From positions 1 through 6,788 of the forward strand of contig VBJE01000257.1 of assembly GCA_005879675.1 (NCBI GenBank): a DNA stretch of 6,788 nucleotides, given 5' to 3'. The position numbers were made by a program, and so were the translations under genes. Source of the stretch: Chloroflexota bacterium. GTDB taxonomy: Bacteria; Chloroflexota; Dormibacteria; Dormibacterales; Dormibacteraceae. Below the pieces are notes generated by a model. It saw only the letters and a program-made list of their open reading frames with translations. It had not been told where the DNA came from and did no database searches. This document shows positions 5,208-6,788 of this stretch, piece by piece; the first letter of the stretch is position 1; every line of letters begins with the position of its first letter.

Positions 5208-6527
5208 ATGAACCGGAGCTCTCTGGGGCGCGATCGTGCGCTGCGGATCACCGGCGGCGCGCAGCTCGCCGGCGACATCTGCGTGAGCGGCTCCAAGAAC
5301 GCGGCCCTCCCGGAGATGGCCGCGGCGCTGCTGACCTCACGCCCGGTGACCCTCCACAACGTGCCCCGCGTGACGGACTCGGCGGTAATGGCGGACATCT
5401 TCAGCCTCCTGGGTGGCGAGGCGAAGGGCAAGGGCACCGTGACCCTGGACACCGGCGCCATGACGGGGTCCGACGTGCCGGACGAGCTGGGCCGGCGTAT
5501 GCGCGCCACGATCGTCCTCCTCGGTGCGCTGCTTGCGCGCTTCGGACGTGCTCGCGTGCCGCGGCCCGGCGGCGACGACATCGGCGCACGCCGCGTGGAG
5601 CAGCACCTTCGCGGGCTGCGCCAGATGGGCGCGCACGTCAACGAGACGGACACGGAGATCGTGGCCACGGCGGAACGGCTGCGCGGCGATCGCATCGTCT
5701 TCGACCTGCCGACGGTGACGGGGACCGAGAACATCCTCCTCGCCGCGGTCACCGCGGAGGGCAGGACCGAGATCTTCAACGCCGCGCGGGAGCCACACGT
5801 CCAGGACCTGTGCCGCCTTCTCATCAAGATGGGCGCGCACATCGAGGGCGTCGGGACCGAGCGGCTGATCGTGGACGGGACGAAGGAGCTCGGTGGCGCC
5901 GAGCACACCGTGATCGCCGACTACCTCGAGGCGGGCACCTACGCGATCGCCGTCGCGGCCGCGAGTGGCGACTTGCGAATCGAATGCACGCGGCCGGAGG
6001 ACCTGCAGCTTCTCCTGCTCAAGCTCGAGCAGGCCGGCGCGCACGTGGAGGCGGGCGACGACTGGTTTCGCGTCGGCCGGGAGCCGCGCAGCCCACTCCG
6101 CCCGATCGACATGTCCACCTGGACCTTCCCCGGCTTTCCGACCGACCTGCAGGCGCAGTACATGGCGCTGATGACGCAGGCGGACGGCGAAAGCGTCATC
6201 TCCGAGTACGTGCATGAGAACCGGTTCCAGCACGTGCGCGAGCTGGCCAAGATGGGCGCGGGCATCACGGTCGAGGGACGCCTCCACGCGATCGTCCACG
6301 GGCCGGCGCGACTTCGGGGCACGGAGCTCGCCATCCCCGACATCAGGTCGGGAGCGGCACTCGTCATCGCCGCGCTCTGCGCGGAGGGGGACAGCCTGCT
6401 GCGCAACGCGTGGCACGTCGAGCGTGGCTACGAGGACATGGTCGGCAAGCTCGCGTCGGTGGGCGCGCGGATCAAGAGCGTCCGGGTGGACCCGGAGTCC
6501 GGCTCCGGGCACCGCACTTACGAATGA
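5208..6527 (+). CDS. murA: UDP-N-acetylglucosamine 1-carboxyvinyltransferase, Asp-type active-site loop
   Basis: This encodes 439 residues (Escherichia coli MurA has 419). MurA moves enolpyruvate from phosphoenolpyruvate to UDP-GlcNAc in the cytoplasm, the first committed step of peptidoglycan synthesis. The EPSP-synthase-like fold shows SGSKNAALP (Lys30-Asn31, like K22-N23 of E. coli), MRATIVLLG (Arg99), the loop PGGDDIGARRV (120-130), TENILLAAV, NAAREP, FPTDLQAQ (Asp313, like D305), ENRFQHV (Arg339), PDIRSGAAL (Arg380) and ERGYE (Arg406). Asp123 replaces the loop Cys (C115 in E. coli), a change known in Mycobacterium, Chlamydia and Borrelia to give intrinsic fosfomycin resistance. Asp124, Arg129 and Tyr239 (in DYLEAGT, usually DRIEAGT) are also uncommon. 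The ATG is the only possible start, because an in-frame TAG lies at 5199-5201. A minimal AGG (5200-5202) is the only Shine-Dalgarno. A 25-base gap follows atpC, and the stop interlocks with mreB. Confidence 0.95.
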   Translation: MNRSSLGRDRALRITGGAQLAGDICVSGSKNAALPEMAAALLTSRPVTLHNVPRVTDSAVMADIFSLLGGEAKGKGTVTLDTGAMTGSDVPDELGRRMRATIVLLGALLARFGRARVPRPGGDDIGARRVEQHLRGLRQMGAHVNETDTEIVATAERLRGDRIVFDLPTVTGTENILLAAVTAEGRTEIFNAAREPHVQDLCRLLIKMGAHIEGVGTERLIVDGTKELGGAEHTVIADYLEAGTYAIAVAAASGDLRIECTRPEDLQLLLLKLEQAGAHVEAGDDWFRVGREPRSPLRPIDMSTWTFPGFPTDLQAQYMALMTQADGESVISEYVHENRFQHVRELAKMGAGITVEGRLHAIVHGPARLRGTELAIPDIRSGAALVIAALCAEGDSLLRNAWHVERGYEDMVGKLASVGARIKSVRVDPESGSGHRTYE

Positions 6528-6788
6528 TGCTGTCGCGCAAGATCGGGATCGATCTCGGCACCTCGACGGTGCGGATCTACGTCAAGGGCGAGGGCATCGT
6601 GGTCAATGAGCCTTCCGGCGTGGCGACGCTGCATCACCTGATCGGCAAGGCAAACGGACGGCCGCGCCTCTTCAAGCCGGACGTGGTCATGTCCGTTCCC
6701 TCGGCGGTGACGTCAGGCGAGCGGCGGGCCGTGACGGCGGCCGCGATGGCGGCGGGTGCGAGGCAGGTGTGGCTCATCGACGAGCCGC
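6527..6788 (+). CDS. mreB: MreB/Mbl-type rod-shape actin homologue, 5' part, with internal deletion
   Basis: The frame runs from the ATG at 6527 off the right edge, giving 87 residues. MreB is the membrane-associated bacterial actin that guides side-wall peptidoglycan synthesis. The N-terminus (MLSRKIGIDLGTSTVRIYVK) carries the actin-fold phosphate-1 motif DLGT, followed by GEGIVVNEPSGVA. The later part, VVMSVPSAVTSGERRAV then AAGARQVWLIDEP, is the standard second conserved block. Between them about 45 residues normally present are missing, including the usual VGEEA, GRTPGN, RPLxDGVIADF and VTExM segments; the frame is kept. ATG at 6527 gives the family N-terminus; an ATG at 6524 would add one Met. 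Stop and start overlap with murA and no Shine-Dalgarno is visible, so translation is probably coupled. An assembly error, a natural deletion or a divergent MreB-like protein are all possible. Family identity is firm; function is uncertain. Confidence 0.85.
   Translation, partial: MLSRKIGIDLGTSTVRIYVKGEGIVVNEPSGVATLHHLIGKANGRPRLFKPDVVMSVPSAVTSGERRAVTAAAMAAGARQVWLIDEP

Noticed and set aside
5337..6512. Minus-strand open frame of 391 codons opposite murA.
   Set aside because: It is entirely antisense to murA, whose motifs are clear; the translation has no recognisable features.

Overview
The window is one densely packed, plus-strand bacterial gene cluster with very GC-rich DNA (about two thirds G+C by eye, with G/C strongly favoured at third codon positions). 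It holds the distal part of an F-type ATP synthase operon, in order atpF (3' end only), atpH, atpA, atpG, atpD and atpC. This runs directly into murA, the first committed step of peptidoglycan synthesis, and the 5' part of an mreB-type rod-shape gene that continues beyond the window.

Layout: atpF 1-345 (open at the left edge); atpH 326-856 (20-base overlap with atpF); atpA 880-2448; atpG 2452-3321; atpD 3336-4775; atpC 4772-5182 (ATGA overlap with atpD); murA 5208-6527; mreB 6527 to the right edge (stop and start interlocked with murA). No gap exceeds 25 bases. I see no factor-independent terminator between the genes, no RNA gene, mobile element, CRISPR array or minus-strand gene. The whole window reads as one transcription unit with heavy translational coupling. 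Three of the seven visible start codons are not ATG (GTG for atpH, TTG for atpA and atpG).

Together the atp genes make the peripheral stalk (b, delta), the catalytic head (alpha3beta3) and the central rotor stalk (gamma, epsilon) of the ATP synthase. The membrane subunits a and c are presumably just upstream. MurA and MreB act in wall precursor synthesis and in spatial control of wall insertion. An atpC-murA-(mreB/mbl) neighbourhood is familiar from Gram-positive-related (Terrabacteria) lineages. With the high GC content it suggests an actinobacterial, Chloroflexota-like or uncultured relative; this assignment is an inference of low confidence.

There is no obviously new multi-gene system here. 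The interest lies in unusual residues in otherwise ordinary genes. MurA has Asp where most homologues have the fosfomycin-target Cys, plus other active-site-region changes. The mreB reading frame lacks about 45 codons covering most or all of subdomain IB, yet stays in frame. The alpha and beta P-loops and several beta core motifs carry uncommon substitutions. A perfect GC hairpin lies at the atpA/atpG junction.
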